From: Litorivivens lipolytica
Lineage (GTDB): Bacteria; Pseudomonadota; Gammaproteobacteria; Pseudomonadales; Spongiibacteraceae
Assembly (NCBI RefSeq): GCF_014191715.1
Contig: NZ_JACHWY010000003.1
Coordinates: forward strand, 558,001 to 622,000
DNA length: 64,000 nt
Direction: 5' to 3'
Positions 1-7,903 of the stretch are shown here, piece after piece. The notes below the pieces were generated by a model. The model saw nothing but the letters and a program-made list of their open reading frames with translations, did no database searches and was not told the origin of the DNA. How positions within the stretch are numbered: the stretch's first letter is position 1; the number at the start of each line of letters is the position of its first letter. Position numbers and translations under genes: made by a program.

Positions 1-81
1 AGCCTCCTGTATCAGGCGAAACGCAGTGGCAAGAATCGCATCCTTTCGGACAAGGAGTGGACGGCGCAAGCGAGTGCCTAG
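1..81 (+). CDS. C-terminal end of a GGDEF-domain protein (partial)
   Basis: Frame 1 reads through from the window edge to TAG at 79-81. The peptide has LYQAKRSGKNRI near its start, which matches the conserved last helix of diguanylate cyclase domains (ALYxAKxxGRNRV), followed by a short tail ending in TAQASA. Only the last 26 codons are present, so upstream sensor domains and the catalytic GGDEF motif cannot be seen. It would make cyclic-di-GMP if the catalytic site is intact. It is followed after about 50 bases by the flavoprotein gene on the same strand. Confidence 0.75.
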   Translation, partial: SLLYQAKRSGKNRILSDKEWTAQASA

Positions 82-132
82 GAGCGTACTATGCGATAAT
101 GGGCAGCGTATACCCGCTGAAGCCTATTATCT

Positions 133-1329
133 GTGTATTACGACGTTATCATTCTTGGCGCCGGAGCCTCCGGCCTCTTTTGCGCTTTTACCGCTGCCCA
201 GCGTGGGCGTCGGGTGTTGGTTCTGGAGCGTGCCAACAAGGTCGGTAAAAAAATTCTGATGTCGGGCGGCGGCCGCTGCAATTTCACCAACTATTCTGTT
301 GAGTCGACAAATTTCATCTGTGGTAACCCCCACTTCTGTAAAGCGTCGTTAAAGCGCTACAGCCAATGGGATTTTCTGGCGCTGGTGAGTCGTTACGACA
401 TTGCCTATGAAGAGCGCCAGTACGGTCAGCTGTTTTGTCTGAACTCCGCCAAAGACATTCTCAATATGCTGCTTACCGAGTGTGAGCAGTCCGGGGTCGA
501 TATCCGTACCGACTGCGAGGTCAGTGGTGTCAAAGCAATTGCGGCATCGGACTCCGCACGTTTTGAGTTGCAGTCCAACGGTAAGACCCTGCGCTGTGAG
601 TCACTGGTGGTGGCAACCGGTGGGCTGTCGATTCCCACACTGGGCGGCAGTGGGGATGGTTATCAGTTGGCAGAACAATTTGGTCTGACCTTGAAACCAC
701 GGCAAGCGGGTCTGGTGCCCTTTATGTTCAGCGACGCGATGAAGGGTGTATGCGAGCGACTTTCGGGTTTGGCGCTGCCGGTTTCGGTCAGTTGCAATGG
801 CCAGTCCTTTCACGCGGATATGCTGTTTACCCATCGCGGCATGAGCGGGCCGGCGATGTTGCAGATATCAAATTACTGGAATCCCGGCGACGCGCTAAGC
901 ATCGATTTTCTGCCGGAAACCGAAGCGACTGAATGGCTGCTCAATGAAAAACAGCGCAGCGCCAAAAGCCTATTGCGAAGTGTGCTGCACCAGCAGCTTT
1001 CGAAAGGCTTGGTGGCGGAGCTGCAGGCGCTCCTGTGGCAGGATCGTGCCCAGACGGTGATGGCCGAATTCAGCGATCGTGAATTACGGCGCATTGGTGT
1101 AAGCCTGAATAACATTACCGTCAAGCCCTCTGCCACCGAGGGCTATCGAACGGCGGAGGTGACGCGTGGCGGTGTGGATACAGACGGACTGAGTTCTAAA
1201 ACACTGGAAGCCAATACCCAGGCCGGTCTGTACTTTATTGGCGAAGTGGTTGATGTAACCGGTTGGCTGGGCGGCTTTAATTTTCAGTGGGCCTGGTCTT
1301 CGGGCTACAGTGCGGGGCTAAACGTCTAG
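133..1329 (+). CDS. NAD(P)/FAD-dependent oxidoreductase, HI0933/YhiN family
   Basis: A 398-residue flavoprotein starting at GTG. The N-terminus has a Rossmann FAD-binding loop GAGASG (residues 9-14), then the family signature KKILMSGGGRCNFTN (about 39-53), and a C-terminal FAD contact region GEVVDVTGWLGGFNFQWAW. Length and motifs fit the HI0933/YhiN/BaiN family of cytosolic flavoproteins. Members are often called aminoacetone oxidase-like, but the physiological substrate is generally unknown. The last 4 bases overlap tail-to-tail with the small convergent gene on the minus strand. The family is clear; the reaction is not. Confidence 0.9.
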   Translation: MYYDVIILGAGASGLFCAFTAAQRGRRVLVLERANKVGKKILMSGGGRCNFTNYSVESTNFICGNPHFCKASLKRYSQWDFLALVSRYDIAYEERQYGQLFCLNSAKDILNMLLTECEQSGVDIRTDCEVSGVKAIAASDSARFELQSNGKTLRCESLVVATGGLSIPTLGGSGDGYQLAEQFGLTLKPRQAGLVPFMFSDAMKGVCERLSGLALPVSVSCNGQSFHADMLFTHRGMSGPAMLQISNYWNPGDALSIDFLPETEATEWLLNEKQRSAKSLLRSVLHQQLSKGLVAELQALLWQDRAQTVMAEFSDRELRRIGVSLNNITVKPSATEGYRTAEVTRGGVDTDGLSSKTLEANTQAGLYFIGEVVDVTGWLGGFNFQWAWSSGYSAGLNV

Positions 1330-1598
1330 CTCTCTGCTTGGGCAGACAGCATCGCGTAAAAATCCTGCCACAGCACATCCGCATCGCCGTCCCAGCCCTT
1401 CTGTCGCAGCAGAATTTCAGCGGCAGTTTGCACCCGTATCAACGACACCACCGGACAGCGTGGCATACAATCCACCTGTAAGGCGTGGTCAGCAATGTCG
1501 TGGCTGACCTGAGCGTGGTTGGCGATCTCTTCCAGCGAAATGCCGAATTCCACCAGCAGCCTGCGGGCGGCAGACAGCTGTTCCTCTCTACTATTCAT
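1326..1598 (-). CDS. Small hypothetical protein with a possible HTH
   Basis: A 90-residue protein not recognised as a known family. I chose ATG at 1598 because AGGAAG lies a few bases upstream; a longer frame reaching 1652 has no good ribosome site and would cross the palindrome at 1643-1657. Residues about 19-36 (ISLEEIANHAQVSHDIAD) read like a helix-turn-helix, and a CMPRCP motif follows. It is divergent from the XRE regulator across about 100 bases and overlaps the flavoprotein stop codon by 4 bases. A role as partner or target of the XRE regulator is possible but unproven. Confidence 0.6.
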   Translation of the reverse strand: MNSREEQLSAARRLLVEFGISLEEIANHAQVSHDIADHALQVDCMPRCPVVSLIRVQTAAEILLRQKGWDGDADVLWQDFYAMLSAQAES

Positions 1599-1642
1599 CG
1601 ACTTCCTTTCCCTCGGTAAATGCGACGCTGTACAGATATGCT

Positions 1643-1657
1643 TTACATCCAATGTAA
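1643..1657. promoter_or_regulatory. Candidate operator, inverted repeat TTACAT-CCA-ATGTAA
   Basis: Perfect 6-base arms around a 3-base spacer lie in the divergent region between the 90-residue gene and the XRE regulator. The site is about 48 bases upstream of the XRE start and 45 upstream of the other start. XRE regulators commonly bind such short dyads and repress themselves. Assignment is by position and symmetry only. Confidence 0.45.
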
Positions 1658-1704
1658 TTTATTCTTTCCTTTCCTCTCGCGTCAAGTATTTCTAAACTCG
1701 CGAC

Positions 1705-2040
1705 ATGAGCATGGGGTCACGAATTAAACAAGCCAGGCAGGCGCAGGGGTTGTCTCAGGCTGAGTTGGCAGAAACGCTGGGGATTACCCGTAGCGCCTGT
1801 AGCCAATGGGAAGCCGATCAGGGAACTGGCCCGCGCCGGGATCGTCTGGAGCACCTGGCTGACCTGCTGGGGGTGAGTTATGAATGGTTGGCGACCGGGC
1901 GTGATGAGGTGCGCGACGAGCCACCACTCTATTTAAACGCCGAGCAGCAGGAATTGCTGCGCAGATTTAAAACGCTGGGCCCGCGCCAGCGCAAGGCGTT
2001 GCTGGCGTTTTTGAGAACAATGACCGCCGACGCTCAGTGA
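1705..2040 (+). CDS. XRE-family helix-turn-helix transcriptional regulator
   Basis: 111 residues. An N-terminal Cro/CI-type HTH spans about residues 5-65 (IKQARQAQGLSQAELAE, then SACSQWEAD and LADLLGVSYEWLATG). A helical C-terminal tail (EQQELLRRFKTLGPRQRKALLAFL) probably supports dimerisation. This is the layout of small self-regulating repressors. The start could be ATG 1705 or the second ATG at 1711. An inverted repeat at 1643-1657 upstream is the likely operator. Its 3' end overlaps the stop of the convergent gene at 2034 by 7 bases. Ligand and regulon are unknown. Confidence 0.88.
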   Translation: MSMGSRIKQARQAQGLSQAELAETLGITRSACSQWEADQGTGPRRDRLEHLADLLGVSYEWLATGRDEVRDEPPLYLNAEQQELLRRFKTLGPRQRKALLAFLRTMTADAQ

Positions 2041-2303
2041 GCACTGAAAACTTGTAAACAATACCCTTTTTTCTGGGCTTCCTGAATCTGTGGATCCTGA
2101 TGGGGCTTACCGTCCAGTTTAATAAAGCGGCGCTTGACGATGGTGGCGTCGCGAAAGCCTTCCTTCATCAGATACAGTTTGGCCAGTTGCTCCGCACCGA
2201 ATAAATCCAGAAAGTTGATATAGACGATAAAGGGGCATTCCTCGCCTGCCTTGAATTCGCCTTGGTCCTTGCTCGATGTGGCATTGATCGAAAACAGGTA
2301 CAT
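2034..2303 (-). CDS. Small hypothetical protein downstream of rapA
   Basis: An 89-residue protein without a family I recognise. The start at 2303 (MYLFSINATSSKDQG) is preceded by GAGGAAGG at good spacing, while the frame extension to 2342 lies inside rapA. It begins only 10 bases after the rapA stop on the same strand, so it is probably co-transcribed and translationally linked. It contains an aromatic, hydrophobic middle (ECPFIVYINFLDLFGAEQLA) and a basic stretch (VKRRFIKLDGK). No signal peptide or membrane helix is evident. Confidence 0.65.
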   Translation of the reverse strand: MYLFSINATSSKDQGEFKAGEECPFIVYINFLDLFGAEQLAKLYLMKEGFRDATIVKRRFIKLDGKPHQDPQIQEAQKKGYCLQVFSAH

Positions 2304-2313
2304 AAAACCTTCC

Positions 2314-5169
2314 TCAGCTGACAATGGCCAGGCGCAGCGCATTCATTTGCAGCTGCAGCTGGTTCAGGGCCGCGAGCCCGGTTTCGGTATGGGCATCAAA
2401 GTCGGCGAGCTCGCCTTCGCCCACATCCGGGTTGCGTGCGGCCAGCGCTACCAGACGCTCGCGTTCGCGCTGGCGTTCCTGCGCATAAACCTCGCTGGCC
2501 TGACGACGCCAGTCATCCTGCAGATCGGAACTTCGCCCTTCGGCGCGCTCCAGCAGGCTTACCAAGGGCTCACGAATCTGGCGCATCAGCGGCGGGATCA
2601 GCTTGCGTTTGATGGTCTGACACAGAGTGTTGAGCTGATCGTGGGAGACCTTGTTGCCCAATTGTCGGCCCTGACCATCCATCAACAGGCGCTCGCTCAT
2701 GCCCGGCAGGTAGCGATCCAGTTGCAGGGCAGCGGGTGCCGGAATCACGGGATTCAAAAACACTTCAAGCAACAGACTACCCGCAGGCAGACCTTTCACC
2801 GACAAGGTACTGATGCTGGCACTGCCCAGTTCGCCATTGACGATCAGCTCCATGGCATCGCGCACCAGCGGGTGTTCCCAGGAAAGAAACGCCATATCTT
2901 CGCGTGACAGGGCGCGCTGGCGATCAAAGGTGCCGGTCAGCCCTTCTTCGGACAAATGCGGAAAATGCTCGCTGAGCATGTGATCGCCCGGACGCAGAAT
3001 AATCGCCTGCTGGCTGTGGTCTTCGTGTTCCAGCCCAAACTGATCGGCGACTTGCAGTAAGTAATCTGCCAGTTCCTCGCTGTGTTGCTCCTCGGCAGCG
3101 GTTTGCACCAGCGCATCGGCTACACCGGCGCGACAGGAGTTGTACTCAAGCAAACGATTGCGCCCGGAGTGCAGCTCGCGATAGAGCTCGGCGGCATAGT
3201 CGCGAGCTTCTTCGATCAGCGCGTTCATTTGCGCGGAATCCGCCAGCGCAGCGCTCAGTTGCTCGCTATAACGCTCCACCATAGGCGCGCCGATGGTGCA
3301 GGGCTCGCGGAATATACCAATCGCATCGCGATACCATTCAAGCAAGCGCGCCTGCGCGGTGCCTTCAAAATACGGCACGTGCACGCGCACATTCTGCTGG
3401 CGGCCGATGCGATCCAGACGGCCAATGCGCTGCTCGAGGAGATCGGGGTTCAGCGGCAGATCAAACAGCACCAAATGCTCGGCAAACTGGAAGTTGCGGC
3501 CTTCGCTACCGATTTCCGAACATACCAGCAGCTGAGCGCCGCTGTCGTGATCAGCAAAATAAGCGGCGGCCCGGTCGCGCTCGAACAGGCTCATGTCTTC
3601 GTGAAAGACGGTCGAGGCAATGCCACGGCGCAATCTCAGGAAATGTTCCAGCGTGCGTGCAGTCTCCGCGCTGTTGCAGATCAACAGGGCGCGCTCGTCC
3701 GGGCGCTTGAGCAGAAATTGTTCCAGCCAGGCCACGCGAGGGTCGAGGGTTGGCCAGTCTTCACTGGCGTCGGCCATTGAAGCAAGGGGGTTGCTAGCCG
3801 CATCGACTAAGGTATCAGGGCAGGGCAGAGGGTGTTCGTGCAGTTCGCGCACCGGGAAGCCACCCACCGCGCTGCGACTGTTGCGGAACAGGCTGCGGCC
3901 GGTGCCAAAGCGGTCGAGCAGGGCTTCAAGCGCGGCGTCCATTTCCTGTTCCGGATTATCCACAAAGCGCTGGCGCAGGCCGTCATCGAGCAGGTCTAAC
4001 AGTTCGGTATTGCCGGCTGCGGCGGCTGGCTCAGAGGTCAGTTGTTCCGCCAGCGTGCTGATGGCTTCATAGGCCTTCTGTTCATCGCGAAAGGCCTCAA
4101 GGGTGGCATAGCGGGCCGGATCCAGCAGGCGCAGGCGGGCAAAGTGGCCTTCAACACCAGCGCTCTCGGGCGTTGCGGTCAGCAGCAGTACCGAGGGAAT
4201 CTGGGCACACAGGGCTTCGGCAAAACGGTAGGAGTCGGAACAGTCGCCGTTTTCCTGCCAGTGCAGGTGATGGGCTTCATCCAGAATCAGCATGTCCCAG
4301 CCGGCTTCCAGTGCCTGGCGCTGGCGCTTTTCATCGGCGCTCAGCCAATCCACGCTGGCCAGCACTAACTGTTCGGTTTCAAAGGGATTTTCTTCGCGCT
4401 CGCGCTCGACTTCCTCGTCAAAAAATACGCTGCTGTCTTCGCTGCGTGAGGGGTCGAGATCGGCACAGCGGTCTTCATCGAAAATACTGAAGGCCAGATT
4501 AAAGCGGCGACGCATCTCCACCAGCCATTGGTGGATCAGACTGTCCGGCACCAGAATCAGCACCCGGCCCACGCGCTCGTTGAGCAGCAATTGGTGGAGA
4601 ATCAGGCCGGCTTCAATGGTTTTACCCAAGCCCACCTCGTCGGCCAGCAACAGGCGCGGATGTTGGCGCTTGGCGGCCTGTGAGGCGATATAAAACTGGT
4701 GGGGAATCAGATCAACCCGGGCACCGAGCAGGCCTCGACTTTGAGCGGCGCGGGCGCGGTTGCGAAAAGCCAGCGTGCGGGCGCGCAGCATATACAGGCG
4801 CGGATCATCGAGCTGGCCGCCCAACAAGCGATCGCGGGCACTGTGCAACTGCACCTGCGCGCTGAGCAGCTGTTCCGGCACCGGGTGCAGCGTGCCCTCG
4901 CTGTCTTCGGCCAGATAAATCAGGCATTGGTTGTGCTCTTCAATATCCCGCACCAGCAGCTGGGGGCCTTCATCCAGCTGAATGCGCTCGCCGGACTCGA
5001 AGCGTACCCGCGACAGGGGCGCGTTATCGGCGGCGTAGGTGCGCTCTTCTTCAGCGGCGGGAAATTGAATGGTAATGCGGCGGTTTTCAGCCTCGGTAAT
5101 CAGGCCGAGACCCAGGTCGGGCTCGGTCATGCTGATCCAGCGCTGGCCGTTGGCAAACTGTAATGACAT
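2314..5169 (-). CDS. rapA: RNA polymerase-associated ATP-dependent protein RapA (HepA)
   Basis: 951 residues, close to E. coli RapA (968). It is a SWI2/SNF2-type ATPase that binds core RNA polymerase and promotes its recycling after transcription. Visible parts are: N-terminal Tudor-like region (1-115), the entry motif DLIPHQFYIA, Walker A DEVGLGKT at 177-184, Walker B DEAH at 297-300, motif LLLTATP, and the second RecA lobe with EGRNFQFAEHLVLFDLP and the arginine-finger motif QRIGRLDRIGR. The C-terminal part is RapA-specific. It is followed 10 bases later by a small co-oriented gene. Confidence 0.97.
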   Translation of the reverse strand: MSLQFANGQRWISMTEPDLGLGLITEAENRRITIQFPAAEEERTYAADNAPLSRVRFESGERIQLDEGPQLLVRDIEEHNQCLIYLAEDSEGTLHPVPEQLLSAQVQLHSARDRLLGGQLDDPRLYMLRARTLAFRNRARAAQSRGLLGARVDLIPHQFYIASQAAKRQHPRLLLADEVGLGKTIEAGLILHQLLLNERVGRVLILVPDSLIHQWLVEMRRRFNLAFSIFDEDRCADLDPSRSEDSSVFFDEEVEREREENPFETEQLVLASVDWLSADEKRQRQALEAGWDMLILDEAHHLHWQENGDCSDSYRFAEALCAQIPSVLLLTATPESAGVEGHFARLRLLDPARYATLEAFRDEQKAYEAISTLAEQLTSEPAAAAGNTELLDLLDDGLRQRFVDNPEQEMDAALEALLDRFGTGRSLFRNSRSAVGGFPVRELHEHPLPCPDTLVDAASNPLASMADASEDWPTLDPRVAWLEQFLLKRPDERALLICNSAETARTLEHFLRLRRGIASTVFHEDMSLFERDRAAAYFADHDSGAQLLVCSEIGSEGRNFQFAEHLVLFDLPLNPDLLEQRIGRLDRIGRQQNVRVHVPYFEGTAQARLLEWYRDAIGIFREPCTIGAPMVERYSEQLSAALADSAQMNALIEEARDYAAELYRELHSGRNRLLEYNSCRAGVADALVQTAAEEQHSEELADYLLQVADQFGLEHEDHSQQAIILRPGDHMLSEHFPHLSEEGLTGTFDRQRALSREDMAFLSWEHPLVRDAMELIVNGELGSASISTLSVKGLPAGSLLLEVFLNPVIPAPAALQLDRYLPGMSERLLMDGQGRQLGNKVSHDQLNTLCQTIKRKLIPPLMRQIREPLVSLLERAEGRSSDLQDDWRRQASEVYAQERQRERERLVALAARNPDVGEGELADFDAHTETGLAALNQLQLQMNALRLAIVS

Positions 5170-5243
5170 GGGGCTGGGGTCGGTCTGGTAAAGCGGGCGT
5201 GCATGGTACTCGGCTTGGCGCCCGAGCGAAAGACCTGCCGGCC

Positions 5244-5759
5244 TCAGCAGCCCGCCGCGGTGCGCGTGGTTTTATCCAATCGGGCGCGCCCGCCGCGGCT
5301 TACCACCAGCGCCAAGGCCTTGTCTGACTGGTCGCTGCACAGGGTAATCGTGCCCATCATCAAGGCGCCGTTGGCCCGTCGGCTGTCGCCGCTGGGGATA
5401 TAGGACACATACTGGCTGACGCTGCTGTTGCCGGCGATGGTCAGCAAATCGCCGTAGGCGCTGCGGGAAAACAGCGCTTCCTCGCCGGTGTCCCGATCGC
5501 CGTCCTCATTGCTGTCGACAAAAACCTCCCAGCCGGTGTGCCATTTGCCATCGCCATTATTGACGGTGACCCGGCCGCCGCGTTTTACCGCCTCGCTGCG
5601 AGCCAGTTGCAGGTCATTCAACAGATCATATCCAGCCGAGCGTAGGCGCTGATTGGCAGTCCAGGCAGAAAAGGCGGGGGCGGCGACGCCCAGCAAAATG
5701 GCGGCAATGGTCAGGGTGACCATGAGTTCGACGAGGGTAAATCCTTTGGCGCGCATCAC
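5244..5759 (-). CDS. GspH/FimT-family minor pseudopilin
   Basis: 171 residues. Starts MMRAKGFTLVELMVTLTIAAILL, a class III prepilin signal cleaved after Gly with the conserved Glu at +5, followed by the hydrophobic pilin helix. The C-terminal GspH domain has the usual LVVSRGGRARL strand and a Cys near the end. It is a minor type IV pilin of the FimT/FimU group that helps start pilus assembly. GTG at 5759 or ATG at 5756 can serve as start, both behind AAGGAGGAG. It is divergent from pilV, unlike the usual same-strand fimU-pilV order. Confidence 0.9.
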   Translation of the reverse strand: MMRAKGFTLVELMVTLTIAAILLGVAAPAFSAWTANQRLRSAGYDLLNDLQLARSEAVKRGGRVTVNNGDGKWHTGWEVFVDSNEDGDRDTGEEALFSRSAYGDLLTIAGNSSVSQYVSYIPSGDSRRANGALMMGTITLCSDQSDKALALVVSRGGRARLDKTTRTAAGC

Positions 5760-5784
5760 GTTTCTCCTCCTTGAGATTGATCAG

Positions 5785-5815
5785 ATTGTAGACAATCCGC
5801 GGGGCGGTCTGTCAA
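5785..5815 (-). promoter_or_regulatory. Candidate sigma70 promoter for the fimT-type gene
   Basis: On the minus strand TTGACA (5810-5815) and TACAAT (5785-5790) are separated by 19 bases, which is longer than ideal. The predicted transcript would start about 20 bases before the GTG, with the ribosome site AAGGAGG within it. Confidence 0.45.
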
Positions 5816-5900
5816 GCTAGACCTCTTTCGACAAAAACCATAATCTAAAAGTCATGGCCGAACAGGATGTTCAACGGCTGTACATGCAAAGGACTGCGTT

Positions 5901-6347
5901 ATGTGGAAACACACCGCCTCAGGTTTCAGCCTGATCGAGGTATTGGTTGCCCTGCTGATCACCGCGCTCGGCATCCTCGGCCTGAGCGCCGCCAACCTCA
6001 ATGCCCTCAAATTTAACCAGACCGCCGATGTGCGCTCCCATGCCACCCTGCTGGCCTACGACATTGTCGATCGCATGCGCGCCAACCGGGAAGCCGCGCT
6101 GGCGGGCCATTACGATATCGCGCTGACGGCTCCCGCGCCCACCGGCAACGCCATCCATCAGAGCGATGTACGCGACTGGCTTAACGCCCTGAGCAATCAG
6201 TTGACCAGCGGCGATGGCAGCATTGCTCGCAATGGCCGCAGCTTTACCGTGACGGTGCAGTGGGATGAGGCGCGCATTTCAGAATCGCGAGCGGCCAATG
6301 CCGGTGGCGATTATCTCGAGCGCTTTGTCTTTGTGACGGAGCTTTGA
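5901..6347 (+). CDS. pilV: Type IV pilus modification protein PilV
   Basis: 148 residues with a class III prepilin leader ending SGFSLIEVLVALLITALGILG and a family-typical sequence LSAANLNALKFNQTADVRSHATLLAYDIVDRMRAN (given here in two parts: LSAANLNALKF and TLLAYDIVDRMRAN are the diagnostic pieces). PilV is a minor pilin in the complex that primes assembly and carries PilY1 at the tip. ATG 5901 follows AAGGAC. First gene of pilV-pilW-pilX-pilY1, with a 3-base gap to pilW. Confidence 0.93.
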   Translation: MWKHTASGFSLIEVLVALLITALGILGLSAANLNALKFNQTADVRSHATLLAYDIVDRMRANREAALAGHYDIALTAPAPTGNAIHQSDVRDWLNALSNQLTSGDGSIARNGRSFTVTVQWDEARISESRAANAGGDYLERFVFVTEL

Positions 6348-6350
6348 ATC

Positions 6351-7364
6351 ATGGGCGCTAATAAGGGCTTTACGCTGGTTGAACTGCTGATCGCGCTGGC
6401 CCTCGGTCTCGCGCTGAGCACCGCGATCATGCAAGTCACCTTGGCCAGTGTGCAGAGTCGGCAACTGCTGGATGCAGCGGCGCGGATTCAGGAAAACGGC
6501 CGCTTTGCACTGGGCTACCTCAGCAAGGATTTGCGAACCGCCGGGTTTATGGGTTGCCCGAATCTCGCTCGCGTGCCGTTGAATGTGATTGCCAAGGAAC
6601 CGCCGGACGATCTCAATTTTACCCCCGGAGGCGTGTTGAAAGGCTATGACAATGTTGCGTCGGGCAATGCGTATTCCGCCGTTACGGGTAGCGATGTCGT
6701 GGTAATACAGCGAGCGGACCCGAGGATGGCAGGACTCACCGGCAATCTCGATCCCAATAACGCCAATATCCAGATCGACAATAACGACGCGGGTTTAGGT
6801 CCCGGGGATTTTGTATTGATCACCGACTGCACCCATGCCGATCTTTTCGAGGCCACGACCGTCTCGAACAATCAGAACGCGGGCAATCAGCGCTTCACGG
6901 TCACCCACGCCAATAACGCCAACGACAATAACAAGCTCAGCAAGACTTACGGCGAGGACGCCTTTTTGCTGGGCTTTCAATCGGTGGAATATTTTGTGCG
7001 CAACACTGGCAGAACCACCGCAGGTGGGCGCCCGATTCATTCCCTCTATGTGCGCGAGCGCCAGTTCGACAGCGCGACACCACGGGTGGCTCAGGAATTG
7101 GTAGAAGGCGTTCAGGATATGCAGCTTACCTATGGCGAAGACGGCAATGGTGATCGCGCCGTCGACAGCTACAAAACTGCGAGCGCGATTAGTGATTGGT
7201 CGAAGGTGTTGAGTGTCCGAATCGAGCTTCTGTTGCACAGTCTTGAAGACAATGTCGTCAGTGGTGGCCAGTTGCTGACCTATAACGGCGCCGCTGTGGC
7301 GCAGGACGGCCGCCTGCGCAAGGTCTATACAACCACCGTTGCTGTGCGCAATCGCTTACCTTGA
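6351..7364 (+). CDS. pilW: Type IV pilus minor pilin PilW
   Basis: 337 residues. The leader MGANKGFTLVELLIALALG carries the prepilin peptidase site (G before F) and Glu+5. It continues with RIQENGRFALGYLSKDLRTAGFMGC, of which ENGRFALGYLSKDLRTAG is the diagnostic PilW block, and a long variable, Asn/Asp-rich middle. It is exported through the type IV pilus system and sits in the minor pilin tip complex. Translation is probably coupled to pilV (3-base gap) and pilX (10-base gap). Confidence 0.93.
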   Translation: MGANKGFTLVELLIALALGLALSTAIMQVTLASVQSRQLLDAAARIQENGRFALGYLSKDLRTAGFMGCPNLARVPLNVIAKEPPDDLNFTPGGVLKGYDNVASGNAYSAVTGSDVVVIQRADPRMAGLTGNLDPNNANIQIDNNDAGLGPGDFVLITDCTHADLFEATTVSNNQNAGNQRFTVTHANNANDNNKLSKTYGEDAFLLGFQSVEYFVRNTGRTTAGGRPIHSLYVRERQFDSATPRVAQELVEGVQDMQLTYGEDGNGDRAVDSYKTASAISDWSKVLSVRIELLLHSLEDNVVSGGQLLTYNGAAVAQDGRLRKVYTTTVAVRNRLP

Positions 7365-7374
7365 GGTAGCAGCT

Positions 7375-7881
7375 ATGTTTATTCACAAACAGCGGGGTGC
7401 GGTACTGATTGTCTGTCTGATCTTTTTATTGATCATGACCGTGATCAGCGCCAGCGCGCTGCAGTCTACAACGCTACAGGAGCGTATGGCCGGCAATACC
7501 CGCGATACTAATTCCGCCTTTCAGGCCGCCGAAGCCGCCTTGCGTGAAGCAGAAGCGGTGTTATCCAGCGCGTCTCTCGCTGCCTTTAACGGTAGCAATG
7601 GCTTGTATCAGGATTGCAGTGGTACCGCTGCAGCCTGCGCCGCTCCGGATTGGTCTGATCGCAACTCCACTACCTGGGCCAGCGTTAACCAGTTTGGCGG
7701 CGGCGTAAATCGCGACCCGCAATACATTATTGAAGAGCTTACTGTGCAGGGAAGCCCCGCTGTGTCACTGGACGCTGATACGGCGGTTATGCCCTACAAG
7801 GTTTATCGCATTACCGCACGGGGCTTTGGTGTTAGCAGCAACGCGATGGTGGTTTTGCGCAGTATTTATCGGCGCCAGTAA
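7375..7881 (+). CDS. pilX: Type IV pilus assembly protein PilX
   Basis: 168 residues from ATG 7375, chosen over the upstream frame start at 7339 because the latter lies inside pilW while GAGGTAGC sits just before 7375. The N-terminus (HKQRGAVLIVCLIFLLIMTV) is the PilX-type leader and helix, followed by the family motif TTLQERMAGNTRDTNSAFQAAE. Two cysteines (DCSGTAAAC) may form a disulfide. It is a minor pilin connecting PilVW to PilY1. Confidence 0.92.
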   Translation: MFIHKQRGAVLIVCLIFLLIMTVISASALQSTTLQERMAGNTRDTNSAFQAAEAALREAEAVLSSASLAAFNGSNGLYQDCSGTAAACAAPDWSDRNSTTWASVNQFGGGVNRDPQYIIEELTVQGSPAVSLDADTAVMPYKVYRITARGFGVSSNAMVVLRSIYRRQ

Positions 7882-7903
7882 GTAAATATAAAAAGGTTCA
7901 GGG

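Noticed and set aside
2251-5163. Series of plus-strand frames
   Set aside because: All are antisense to rapA and lack start signals or domains.
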